This document shows, piece after piece, positions 22,001-32,998 of a stretch of DNA of 64,000 nucleotides; the first letter of the stretch is position 1, and each line of letters starts with the position of its first letter. The DNA is from Pisolithus tinctorius. Taxonomy: Eukaryota > Basidiomycota > Agaricomycetes > Boletales > Pisolithaceae. Position numbers and translations under genes: made by a program. The stretch is from contig JANFAH010000036.1 in assembly GCA_024663395.1 (NCBI GenBank), positions 248,001-312,000 of the forward strand, given 5' to 3'. The notes beneath the pieces are model-generated. The model did not search any database and was not told the DNA's origin. It saw only the letters and a program-made list of their open reading frames with translations.

Positions 22001-23777
22001 TCTCCACATCTTTTGCCAAAATGACCCCACCTTGTGGGTAAACAACCTACCAATGGCTGAATTCACGCACAACCATCGCCCACACTCCGTCACCCATCAA
22101 TCTCTGTTCTACCTCATGTATGGATATGAACCAAAACCCCTTCTGTCCCTGATCACGGAAACCCACCTTCCCGCCGCCGAGTCTAGGCTCGAAGAACTCT
22201 GAAAAGCTAGAGAGGAAGCCCTTGCGGCCCATGATCTAGCCAGAAAAACTATGAAAGACCGCTCGTCACGACCCTTCACCCCATTCCAGAAAGGTGATAA
22301 GGTTTGGCTAGAAGCACGGAATTTAAAATGTTCCTATGAGAATAGAAAGCTCGCACCCAAACGAGAAGGACCCTTCACGATCTCTGACGTCCTATCTCCG
22401 ATTACATATCGCCTTGCGATCCCCGCACGATGGAAGATCCATAACGTCTTCCATGCTTCCCTCTTATCACCCTATCGTGAAAATGACGTTCACGGACCGA
22501 ACTTCCCAGCTCCACCACCTGACCTTATCAACGAAGAGGAAGAATACGAAGTTGAGGCGATAGTTGGCCATAAAAGGTTCGGCCGCGGACACGCCTTCTT
22601 AATCAAATGGAAGGGTTACCCTTCTTCCGAAAACTCATGGCAGAAAGAATCACACCTTGAACATGCGGATGATACGCTCTCCGCCTATAAGAAACGGTTC
22701 CCCAGAGACTTTCCCCCTCAGAGACAACCCACTCGATGCTCCACTCGTACCATCAGAAACGTCACTCTCGAAATGCCCCCTCGTCGCTACACTTACCCTT
22801 GCGAACCCTCTCGCCGTCACATTCCGTTTGCTCGACACCAACGTCAGCCCGCCAGCGATCAGATGATCGCTTCGTATCGACTCTTTGTTGCTGATCCTGC
22901 CGTCATTGGCACTGTTTACCACGAGGTAGACAAAAACTCCCTGCTGGACCTCGTGTATCATGCTACTATCCAAGCCCTTCAGCTAGAAGAACTTTCCCGC
23001 TATGTTAACCGCCAGAACCCCCTTCTATCCCCCGCTCGCACCATCCTGAATGAAATCGCCGTCCAACAAGTTCCCCTTTTACTTAAACTTTTTGATGTCT
23101 TAGGAGGTGCAGACCTCATCTACAATGTCCGACAGTACCCTACGTTGATCACTCCCCCTCCTCCTGGGTCTAGAAGGCCCTCAACTGCAACCCTCCCTCT
23201 GGCCTCCTCTGTGTCGTCCTCCCCTCTGGCATCGTCACCATTGTCGTCCTCCCACTCTTCCCGCTCTCTCCGAAAAGCCGATAGACCTCGTGCCTGCTGC
23301 TTGTCAGGCTCTAACCCTCAACCCTGCGAGTCTCATGACTCTCCGTCTGAAGTAGACCCCAAGACCGCCTTTGGCATCTCCCGTGCTGAACTCGACTACA
23401 CGTTAAATATCGTCGAAACCCTTGCACAGTTGCCACCAACCCCTGTGCTGAATGCCATGACAGAGTTTGATAGACCTCTTACTCCGTCTGATCCACGCTA
23501 TCGTCAAGCGTGTTACGTCTGTCACCGCCTCGGCCACATCCGCGTCAATTGTGGACTGTATGAATGTCCCCTTTGTCATGCCACTCGACCCAGGCATACG
23601 CAGGCCCAGTGCCCTTCTATACGCCCTCATCGTCCTTTGCAGGACAGAATAGCTACCCCCGCCCTGGTAGATGATCGTACCCTCGTTGGGAGCAAGGACA
23701 ATGACTTGTACGACAACAATTTTGACTTTGATGACTCCACCATCAGCAACATGACCAGAGAACCTTACGGAGAGTAG
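19071..23777 (+). pseudogene. pol: E3 pol with C-terminal zinc-knuckle extension
   Basis: 4707 nt, no net indel against E1. Protease [22 protein letters not shown], RNase H ITTDASKY, integrase LVTDLPVS / ISDRGPQF / DGETECVNQE, chromodomain FLIKWKGYPSSENSW. Stops near 19290, 19878, 19996, 21090 and 22200; four are TGA where E1 has CGA or an Arg codon. From 22251 to 23777 the frame is fully open and runs from the integrase tail through the chromodomain into the extension ASDQMIASYRLFVADP, which ends with the intact knuckle CYVCHRLGHIRVNC (CX2CX4HX4C) and a second motif CPLCHATRPRHTQAQC (CX2CX6HX4C). This copy shows best that the extension is fused to Pol. Confidence 0.93.
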
Positions 23778-23814
23778 TTGAAGTCGGGGACTTCAATGCT
23801 TAGAAGGGGGGTAA

Positions 23815-23875
23815 TGTTACGTTTCACCCCTAACTTTTCCTCTTTTGTTGTACGTTTACGTTACTTTTGATCCAT
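23815..23875 (+). repeat. E3 3' LTR, first portion
   Basis: First 61 bases of the LTR, preceded by the purine tract agaaggggggtaa. Interrupted at ccat by solo LTR B; resumes at 25741. Confidence 0.93.
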
Positions 23876-25736
23876 TGTGAGTCAAAGTGTGGAAAGGTGG
23901 TGAAAACCAACCAAAACCAACACAACAGACAAATGTAGAGCGAGTGGTGGTGTGCCTCCGCGGAACCTGGAGGGCAGAAACCTGAATGTGGGGGGGGAAC
24001 TTCAAGGAGAGGTGCTCCTGGCACAAGTCGTCGACGAGTTACACAGGAGAAGATGAATGAGTGATGATTGGATGGGGAATGCTGAACAGAGTGAAGGTGT
24101 TCAGCCGAAAGGTACTTCAAGTAATGGACTTCAAGGAAACGTGCTCCTTGCACAAGTCGATGACGAGTTATGCAGGAGTGGGAGGATGACTAAGCAAGAC
24201 TTGCTGACTAAGTGTGGATGGAGCTTCAGATAATGAATGGTGGTAGATAGACTCTTCCGAATGAGCCTCAACTACCAAGTATATGAATGATGACAGATAG
24301 ACCCCTTCGTGGAGCCTCAACTGTTGACGACAAGATAGGCACTGAACTGATTGCTGGACTTCTTCTGAATTGATTCTGATTGATTGTGGGTAGCTAAGTA
24401 CATGGGGGTTTATATACTGAGGGGGGAGCACAGCTTGTGACAAACAAGGCACAAACACTTGGTAAGTAATGAGTAAGGACTGAGTAATCATGATGAGTAA
24501 GCGAGAAATGAAAAGTAAGCAAGCAAAGAAGATTGGTAAGTATTGGCAATGAACGAGTCAAGGATAGTCAAAATATCACAAAACGAGTCAAACAGAATCA
24601 GAAACTGAGTAAGCACACTGATATCACATTAGGGGGTGGCGATGCAAGTTAGATCTCGGCAGAGACATCTCTAGATCCAAAGATGGCCTGACAGATGGAC
24701 AGTGTTTCCAGATAGGGAAGTATTAATTCCAGAATTGAAGGGCATGAGTCAGGTGTCAAAGGGGGCTAGGGTGTTGGGGGTCTGTGGGGCAATGAGAGCA
24801 TACGCGATTGCGTCTCCCACCCTTCCATCCTCTCAGCAAAGTTAACAAAAACTTCATGAATGGGGCTCTGATGGAGGAGGAGGAGAAGGGGGAACATCTT
24901 CTGCTGGATCTTGCAGTAAGAAGGCAAGATGCATGTCATACTCGTCATGAATGTGATCAGGGAGGCTGGAGGACAGTAGATTATACTGCAGCTGTCGCAA
25001 TGCGGGAAGAATGATGGACAAGACTGGAATAAAGACGGTGCAAGGAGCAGGGAGGAACAATCCATATGCTTCATCAACCGGGGAGACTGAAATGACCACA
25101 TAAGACCTTTCTAACTGAGTGACAGACCTGAGGCGACCAAAGAATGTCCTTCTGGAAGTCATACTGACAAGGAGAACACGCTGACCAAGCTGCATGGGAT
25201 GAGATGGGGCTGACAATGACGGGATGAACCAGGGGGCTTCAGGATGGAAGCTGGTGGGAATGCCTGGCAGATATACGTAGCCACTGTCTCTGGCAAATGA
25301 GACAAGCAAGATGATCAATGAAGAGGTGGCCATGATTGATGGACTTAGCGAAATGAGCATCTGATGGATGGAGTGCTGTAGAAACGCGCAGGGTGCGAGG
25401 ATCCTCTCCAAATTTGGAAGGAAGAATCGTGGGGCTGAGCACTTTAAGCGAGCATGGGAATGGAGTCGATATCTTTGGAAATGGTGGAGATACGACAAAA
25501 ACCGGAATGCCGTACATGGGCACTAAAAACCTTTAATGTGCGCTTAACTCGCTTCCTCTTTTCTCTTTAGCACTGATGACTCGTTCTTGTGCGAAGGATG
25601 ACTGTTAATGTCTGACAGTCTTTCTTCACATGAGGCCTTTAGTCTTCATCTGCATGCTTGGGCATTGTGCGCAACTCATCAACGAGTTAGGCAGAGTCAG
25701 CTGTAACCATGTCCACAACACCTTTGGTGTGTGACA
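23876..25736 (-). mobile_element. Solo-LTR-like element, copy B (1861 bp)
   Basis: Ends TGTGAGTC...GTGTGACA on plus. TSD ccat (23872-23875) and ccgt (25737-25740), differing at one CpG. It is nearly identical to copy C, so these two are recent. In element sense the ORF (25333-24854) precedes the TATA box (24416-24409). After the TATA, two imperfect repeats of acttcaagga...gtgctcct (plus strand, about 23999 and 24128) and a repeated gagcctcaact lie in the presumed R/U5. Confidence 0.9.
24854..25333 (-). CDS. LTR-embedded ORF, copy B (159 aa)
   Basis: ATG at 25331-25333. Starts MATSSLIILLVSFARDSGYV and ends PSPPPPSEPHS. Exactly 160 codons, as in A, C and D. Central RRTFFGRLRSVTQLERSYVV and LFLPAPCTVFIPV look like a small beta-rich fold, but no family is recognised. 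An upstream open stretch to 25498 in the same frame is not conserved in length. It ends 438 nt before the TATA box of the same unit in element sense, so it would have to be read from an upstream promoter, for example from a full element's other LTR. Confidence 0.55.
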   Translation of the reverse strand: MATSSLIILLVSFARDSGYVYLPGIPTSFHPEAPWFIPSLSAPSHPMQLGQRVLLVSMTSRRTFFGRLRSVTQLERSYVVISVSPVDEAYGLFLPAPCTVFIPVLSIILPALRQLQYNLLSSSLPDHIHDEYDMHLAFLLQDPAEDVPPSPPPPSEPHS

Positions 25737-25740
25737 CCGT

Positions 25741-26131
25741 TGGACTCAGTTTCCTTTTAGAGCCATCTTCTCTCTGGTCCAACAGCTCTCTATTTCCACC
25801 ACTGGCATTACTAGCTCGTTACATGCTTAGGACGTGTGTCGTCGTTGTTCAACCAATGGCGTAGTTACCTCAGTACATGCGGACGCCTTGTGGTCCGTTT
25901 CCTTGTAGTATTTAGACTGTCGGCTCAAGTCCTGGAAACCCAGACTTGAGCTGCTCAATCATACACAGCGTTCTCAGAACTTCGCCCTCAGTGTCCCTAA
26001 CAAGGACCACTCTTACTGGCATTGCCCTAAATCCTCTGTTGTTTACAGAGGTTACTGCAGCCGTTTGCTCAGTAGAAACCATAGTCTGCATTTGAGCTCT
26101 CCCTACGCCTTGACTTCGGTCGAGTGTAACA
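25741..26131 (+). repeat. E3 3' LTR, second portion
   Basis: Remaining 391 bases, ending gtgtaaca next to the TSD atcgc. Together with 23815-23875 it makes the full 452 bp. Confidence 0.93.
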
Positions 26132-28484
26132 ATCGCATGCAATGGTGGCGATCTTCTGGGGGAATATAAAGTCGAGTAGTTCTGAACCTTTTCGTTCCAT
26201 CTTCTGCTATCGTAACATTGTTGCTTGGCTCTGGACCTGTCAAATCCTTTGACGTGTCATTTTTAATGCATTCATACAGGTCTGCAGATATTGCGTAGAC
26301 ACCTCTAGCTCCTTTGACAGGTTCCCTCATGGGGCGAGCCTTGGGCATCGTACTCTCCTTTGACATTTCCTTGGATGGGCGAGAGTACAGCTTCGTTTTC
26401 GAGCAATTTTGTTTGGTGGGAAGACATCCTACTCATGCAAGGCAGTTTGTTTTTAGTTGTTTTTGTATTTTTGTTAGAGAAAACAAGGGTGAAACGAGAC
26501 GAATCTGTGGTTTTGAAGGGTCCACCCCCTCCAAAAGCCAAAGGTTTTCCGGGAGAACTGTGGCCATAGGGGTGGGCTCCTCCACAAGGTTCTTGCAGGA
26601 CAACGTGTCGGCAGGTACCTGCAGGTGACCAGCCTGCCACGAGAACCTAACAGGGTATGACTGGATAGTGGCGGCCCACTGGGCCTGGCACAGGGTAAGC
26701 TGTTGAGGCTCCCTATAATACTCCAAATTTTTATGATCGGTGAAAATGACAGTCAGTTCAACTGGGGATAGGAGATAGGGGCAAAAAGCTTTCAACGCAT
26801 GGATAACAGCCAGCATCTCCAAATCATAGACTTGATAGCACTGCTCAGCACCGACCAGTGACTGAGAAAGGTAGGAGCATGGGTGCCATTCATTGTCAGC
26901 ACCTTTCTGGGCGAGAACTGCTCCAGTTCCGAGTTTCGAAGTGTCGGTGAAGAGAGTGAAAGGTTTCGAGAAGTCGGGGATGGCAAGGACCAGAGATGAG
27001 CATAACAAAGACTTCAGCTTTTCAAAGGCTGCCACTCGTTCGGGCGTCCATTGGTAGGGAGTCCCCTTTTTCATAAGGTCATGAAGAGGTTGTGCAACGC
27101 TTGAGAAGGAAGGGATGAACTTCTGATAGAAGTTGCAGAAGCCAAGGAAGTGACAAAGACCAGTTAAATTTTCAGGGGGTTCCCAGGTGGAGATGGCATC
27201 GGTCTTGGTGGGTGACGTCTCCATACGCCCTCTTCCGATGATCATCCTGAGGAACTCCACTTCCTCAGCCTCGAAGCAACACTTGCTGATCTTCAGGTGC
27301 TAATCTTCATCAGCACAGATTTGAAGAAATTCTCAAACTTGGACACAGAGTTCTTCTAGGGTCTTGGCATGGACAATGACATTGTCCATGTACCCCACCT
27401 GCTTTCCATGTTGTTTTTCAAAGGTTTTGTCCATATACCTTTGGAACAAAGGTGGTGAGTTGCACTGACCAAAGAACATTACTGTAGGTTCAAACAAACC
27501 CCAAGGGGTTATGAATGCTCCCTTCCATTTGTCTCCTTCCTTTACACATAGGTTCATGAAGCCCCATCTGATGTCAAACTTGGTGTAATACTTGGACTCA
27601 ACTAGTTCATCAAAGAGAGCTTGGGCATTAGGAAGGGGATGGGCATCCTGAATAGTGAACAAATTCAAGTAGTGGTAGTCTTGGATCAACTGCTTCTTTC
27701 CATCTTTCTTGGCCACGAAGAACACCAGCATGGCTTGCAGGGAAGTCGATGGGCAGATTTTCTTACACTTGAGATTTTCGTCAAGAAATTCATCTAGAAC
27801 TTTCAGTTCGTCAGGAGACATAGGATATACCGCTGCTTTTTTTGGTTTGAAATCTTCTCATAACCGGATTTCATGGTCCAACCCAGGTCGATGCTTGGGT
27901 AGTGGTATGTCGTCTTCAGCGAAAACCTTGGCAAAATCTTGGTACCTTTCCGGTAGTTGTACTTCTTCCTTCAAGGCAGCTTGTGCGGCCTCTAGTTCTG
28001 TAGACAAGGTAGTTTTATTAATAGAAACTTGGATCTCTGCAATGGAGGCTTCTTTTATGGCTAGTTTTCCTGGGTATTTGAACCCGTCATCCCAGCACGT
28101 GATCTTACCAGTTTCCCAGTTCATGTGGGGTTTATATTCTTTTAGGAACAGCATGCCGAGGAGTACGTGTTCCTTCCCCATGAGGGGACCGATGTAGCAC
28201 TTGATGCAGATGATCTGTTCCTTGATTTCCATTTTGATGGTACATTTCCGAGTAACCCATTCTTGATCCTTTCCAGTAAATGAGGTGGTCTTGAATTTTC
28301 GTTTGACCTGGTAGGTAGGGATTTGAAGTTTCCGTACCATCGACTTGGAGATTAGCAATACTTCTGTGCCTGAGTCGATACAGGCCCATATTCCTGCCTT
28401 GTAGTCAGGTAAAATGATGAGTCCAAGAGGGGATTGGATACGCATATTCAATTCATCATCTATAGGAGTACATTTAGCTGACAA
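26132..28484 (-). pseudogene. pol: E2 pol: protease, reverse transcriptase, RNase H, start of integrase
   Basis: All pieces lie in one frame on the minus strand, interrupted by stops near 27858, 27333, 27300 and 26433. Protease ACIDSGTEVLLIS (28484-27858). RT VFFVAKKDGKKQL, TVMFFGQCNSPPLF and GYMDNVIVHA, where the second catalytic Asp of YxDD is Asn. RT thumb and RNase H: LGFCNFYQKFIPSF, LFTDTSKLGTGAVLAQ, FTDHKNLEYY. The integrase zinc domain starts at RLYIPPEDRHHCM (about 26160) and is cut at 26132 by E3; it resumes at 17424. A protein relying on this RT would be inactive. Confidence 0.9.
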
Positions 28485-28744
28485 AATAGAAACTGGACTG
28501 ACTGATGCAGGAACAGATTCAGCAGTCCTCTTTAAAAACCCAACAACTTCTTCTCCTCATCATTAGCTTCTCTGTTTCCAACATAGGTGGTCTTTGTACC
28601 ATCTTCAGAAATGATGATGTGGATGTTTGAAAGTTGTTTAGCTTTGCAGTCACTCTTGTAGTGACCCTTCTTGTTACAATTAAAACAGGTGATGTCAGTG
28701 GCAGAACACCAGACGTTCTTCTTTCGTTTGTCAACATCCATAGC
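28485..28744 (-). pseudogene. E2 Gag nucleocapsid part
   Basis: Minus strand: AMDVDKRKKNVWC, then the zinc knuckle CFNCNKKGHYKSDC (CX2CX4HX4C), ending at the stop near 28532. Directly joined to the capsid part at 36468-37559 once E4 and its TSD atagc are removed, restoring the common DPDAMDVD motif. Confidence 0.87.
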
Positions 28745-29138
28745 TGTGACAAGACCTAAACAACAGGGTTTGTTGTAGGCTCACACCAAGAACCAACAAA
28801 GAAGAGTAAAGAGGAAGAGGAAGAAATGGTTTAGAAGCAGGCAGATTTAGGACTCAAAGACCCAAATGAACTAGCTTAGAGCTAGTTGGGTGATTGAGCT
28901 ATGGTATTTATACTATAGTACATGAGGTATCGGTGAGGCATACATGAGGACCATGACATCATAGTGATGTCATGATGACACCATAGTGGAGCGGAACATA
29001 CTAGAAGGGGGAGGCATGGTAAAGGTGAGGCGAGGCCTAGGCCGGGGGCCAGGCCGAGATCAAGAGATAAGATAAGACGAAAAGATTAGATAAGATGAAA
29101 AGAAAAGAGGAGAAAGGAAAAGAGTACATATCGTAACA
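28745..29138 (-). repeat. E4 3' LTR
   Basis: 394 bp. Differs from the 5' LTR at about 16 sites, all explicable as decay of an ancestral CpG. The adjacent ctatcccctcctt on plus (29139-29151) is the purine tract on the element strand. Confidence 0.94.
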
Positions 29139-29149
29139 CTATCCCCTCC

Positions 29150-31133
29150 TTAGAAATCAACTTCCAGGCAATTGAAGGTAGGGACGGTGTCGGTAAAGTT
29201 CTCCAGGGGCTGGAAGAGGGAGGAGAAGAGGGAGGAACTCATGCCACGGAGTTTGCGAGGGGCAGAAGGGTTGCGACAGTGGAAGTCTTTGACAGCACCA
29301 GGGGCAGAGTTCAAGGCAGACTCAGGTTCCCAGGTGCAATCTTCGTCATGATACCCCTTCCAATGGACGAGGTATTCAAGCCTGTTCCTTTTCAGGCAAG
29401 AGTCAGCGACATAATCCACCTCAAACTCTTCATCCCCTTCATGTCCCACCACTGGTCCTGGGCGAGTAACAGTCTGTCCGTCCAAAGGCCCCTTGTATGG
29501 TTTGATCCGGGAAACGTTAATGACTGGATGGATTCTGAGGGTTTTGGGAAGTTTTAAATCTACTGTGTTGGGTTTGAGTGAAACAACCTTGTAAGGGCCG
29601 ATCCATCGTTCTGTGAGTTTCCTGGAAGGGCAGCCGGAGAGAGAGATGTGGGAGGTTTCCAGCCAAACCAAGTTGCCAACCGAGTAAGAGGGAGCGTCAG
29701 AGTGAGATGTGTCTGCAGACACCTTCATTCGTTCTGTAGCCTTATCCAAAGCCTTCTTTGTGTCCTCCAAAACCTTAGTGAGGTCAATGGCATGATCTGT
29801 GGCTGCCTCTGCCTTGGAAAGAAAGGGTTCCACACCCATCCTGGGGGTGTAAGAACGAGTGACTGAGAAGGGACTCCTGCCAGTGGACTCCTGTTGCTTG
29901 TTATTATAGGAGAACTGGGCGACCTTGAGCCAAGAAGGCCAAGAATCCTGTCAGTCATTGACAAAAAGACGGAGGTACTGTTGTAGATCCTGGTTAAGAC
30001 GTTCCGTTTGACCATCCGTTTGGGGATGAAAGGCGGTGGAGAGTTTGGGTTTGATCCCAAGCATCCTGCAAAGCTCGGTGGTGAAGGTGCTGGCAAACTG
30101 GGGTCCGCGATCAGAGATGATGGATGAGGGTAACCCATGCTGGGTCCAAACATGATCTCGGAAGAGTTCTGCTGTTTGAAGCGAGGAGACCTCCTTGGTA
30201 GTGGGGGTGAAAACCACCTCCTTCGAGAACCTGTCCACCACTACCATGACATTATCAAAACCCTGTGCTTCTGGTAGCTCCATGAAATCGACTGAGATGT
30301 CGGCCCAAGGACGTTCCAGGACAGGGTTTGGAAGGAGTTTTCCTGCAGGGGGGACCCTAGAACTTTTAGCCATCTGGCAACAGTGGCAAGCCGAAACATA
30401 GTCCTTAATGGTGGCAGTCATTCCTGGCCAGACATAGTTGTGGGAGATGAGCTCCAGAGTTTTCTTCCAACCAGGGTGACCAGCAAGCAGGGTGTCATGG
30501 TGTTTCTCCAGGGTGTAAATCCTGGCTGCAGGGGGGACATAGACCCTTCCTTCACAGACGTACAGGCCTTCACGAAGAGCAGGCCCCTCCGGTTGTGGTG
30601 TTTTCAGGGAGGTGGACTTCAAGGTGGCGACAAGATCCACATCCTCTCCAATTAACAAGGTGGCAGCTATCCTGGAGGAATCCAAGAGCATGACCCCTTG
30701 ATTATCCGACCCCTTTTTGGGTTCATGATCCTCTCTCCTTGAGAGGGCATCAGCTTTGGCCATTGAGGAGCCGGGTTTGTACACCAGTTTGTAGTTGAAC
30801 TGGGAGAGGTACTGGGCCCAACGTGCCTAACAACAGTCTAGATTTTGTGCTTTCATGAAGTACTGGAGATTTGAGTGGTCTGTCCAGATTTCAAACTGAT
30901 AAGGGTGGCCTTGAGATAGTGTCACCATGTTTCCAAAGCCCAGATTATGGCTAGCATCTCCTTATCAAAGACCTGGTAGTTTCGTTCGGGGGGAGACATG
31001 GAATGGGAGTAAAAGGCAACAGGTCGCCAGAGGTCATCTTCACACTTCACAGACAAGATGGCGCCGGTAGTGAAGTCTGAGGCATTGGTCTCTAGACAGA
31101 ACTCCCTGTCCTGATCTGGAAATGCCAGGACGG
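29150..31133 (-). pseudogene. E4 pol, 3' half: RNase H, integrase, chromodomain
   Basis: RNase H from 31133 reads VLAFPDQDREFCLETNASDF, then PPERNYQVFDKEMLAI, with stops near 30920. Integrase zinc domain HHDTLLAGHPG...CHCCQ, catalytic D,D,E in ISVDFMELP, ISDRGPQF and DGQTERLNQ (30784-29951); one TGA at 29948-29950. The C-terminal domain and chromodomain FEVDYVADS...YLVHWKGYHDEDCTWEPE lead to the stop at 29150. Unlike E1-E3, the frame ends soon after the chromodomain, without a second zinc knuckle. Confidence 0.9.
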
Positions 31134-32994
31134 TGTGAGTCAAAATGTGGAAAGGTGGTGAAAACCAACCAAAACCAACACAAAAGACAAATGTAGAGCG
31201 AGTGGTGGTGTGCCTCTGTGGAACCTGGAGGGCAGAAACCTGAATGTGGGGGGGGAACTTCAAGGAGAGGTGCTCCTGGCACAAGTCGTCGACGAGTTAC
31301 ACAGGAGAAGATGAATGAGTGATGATTGGATGGGGAATGCTGAACAGAGTGAAGGTGTTCAGCTGAAAGGTACTTCAAGTAATGGACTTCAAGGAAACAT
31401 GCTCCTTGCACAAGTCGATGACGAGTTATGCAGGAGTGGGAGGATGACTAAGCAAGACTTGCTGACTAAGTGTGGATGGAGCTTCAGATAATGAATGGTG
31501 GTAGATAGACTCTTCCGAATGAGCCTCAACTACCAAGTATATGAATGATGACAGATAGACCCCTTCATGGAGCCTCAACTGTTGATGACGAGATAGGCAC
31601 TGAACTGATTGCTGGACTTCTTCTGAATTGATTCTGATTGATTGTGGGTAGCTAAGTACATGGGGGTTTATATACTGAGGGGGGAGCACAGCTTGTGACA
31701 AACAAGGCACAAACACTTGGTAAGTAATGAGTAAGGACTGAATAATCATGATGAGTAAGCGAGAAATGAAAAGTAAGCAAGCAAAGAAGATTGGTAAGTA
31801 TTGGCAATGAACGAGTCAAGGATAGTCAAAATATCACAAAACGAGTCAAATAGAATCAGAAACTGAGTAAGCGCACTGATATCACATTAGGGGGTGGCGA
31901 TGCAAGTTAGATCTTGGCGGAGACATCTCTAGATCCAAAGACGGCATGACAGATGGACGGTGTTTCCAGATAGGGAAGTATTAATTCCAGAATTGAAGGG
32001 CATGAGTCAGGTGTCAAAGGGGGCTAGGGTGTTGGGGGTCTGTGGGGCAATGAGAGCATATGCGATCGCATCTCCCACCCTTCCATCCTCTCAGCAAAGT
32101 TAACAAAAACTTCATGAACAGGGCTCTGATGGAGGAGGAGGAGAAGGGGGAACATCTTCTGCTGGATCTTGCAGTAAGAAGGCAAGATGCATGTCATACT
32201 CGTCATGAATGTGATCAGGGAGGCTGGAGGACAGTAGATTATACTGCAGCTGTCGCAATGCGGGAAGAATGATGGACAAGACTGGAATAAAGACGGTGCA
32301 AGGAGCAGGGAGGAACAATCCATATGCTTCATCAACCGGGGAGACTGAAATGACCACATAAGACCTTTCTAACTGAGTGACAGACCTGAGGCGACCAAAG
32401 AATGTCCTTCTGGAAGTCATACTGACAAGGAGAACACGCTGACCAAGCTGCATGGGATGAGATGGGGCTGACAATGACGGGATGAACCAGGGGGCTTCAG
32501 GATGGAAGCTGGTGGGAACACCTGGCAGATATACGTAGCCACTGTCTCTGGCAAATGAGACAAGCAAGATGATCAATGAAGAGGTGGCCATGATTGATGG
32601 ACTTAGCGAAATGAGCGTCTGATGGATGGAGTGCTGTAGAAACGCGCAGGGTGCGAGGATCCTCTCCAAATTTGGAAGGAAGAATCGTGGGGCTGAGCAC
32701 TTTAAGCAAGTGTGAGAATGGAGTCAATATCTTTGGAAATGGTGGAGATACGACAAAAACCGGAATGCTGTACATGGGCGCTAAAAACCTTTAATGCGCG
32801 CTTAACTCGCTTCCTCTTTTCTCTTTAGCACTGACAACTCATTCTTGTGCAAAGGATGACTGTTCACATCCAACAGTCTTTCTACGCATGAGGCCTTTAG
32901 TCTTCATCTGCATGCTTGGGCATTGTGCGCAACTTGTCAACAAGTTAGGCAGAGTCAGCTGTAACCATGTCCACAATACCTTTGGTGTGTGACA
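31134..32994 (-). mobile_element. Solo-LTR-like element, copy C (1861 bp)
   Basis: Same length as copy B and nearly identical. TSD acgg (31130-31133) and atgg (32995-32998), again one CpG difference. It interrupts E4 pol between the RT thumb and RNase H; removing it restores an AFTTAP...LAFPDQ reading. Confidence 0.9.
32112..32591 (-). CDS. LTR-embedded ORF, copy C (159 aa)
   Basis: ATG at 32589-32591, stop at 32112, 160 codons. Almost the same protein as copy B; the C-terminal residues are SEPCS rather than SEPHS. See copies A, B and D. Confidence 0.55.
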   Translation of the reverse strand: MATSSLIILLVSFARDSGYVYLPGVPTSFHPEAPWFIPSLSAPSHPMQLGQRVLLVSMTSRRTFFGRLRSVTQLERSYVVISVSPVDEAYGLFLPAPCTVFIPVLSIILPALRQLQYNLLSSSLPDHIHDEYDMHLAFLLQDPAEDVPPSPPPPSEPCS

Positions 32995-32998
32995 ATGG

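Larger units (their letters stand above)
17425..26131 (+). mobile_element. E3: chromodomain Ty3/gypsy retrotransposon, same family as E1
   Basis: Inserted in the E2 integrase in the opposite orientation, with perfect TSDs atcgc (17420-17424 and 26132-26136). The 452-bp LTRs match those of E1. Its 3' LTR is itself split by solo LTR B (23876-25736). Without B it is 6842 bp, within a base of E1. It carries a frameshift in gag and five nonsense codons in pol, so it is inactive. Confidence 0.95.
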
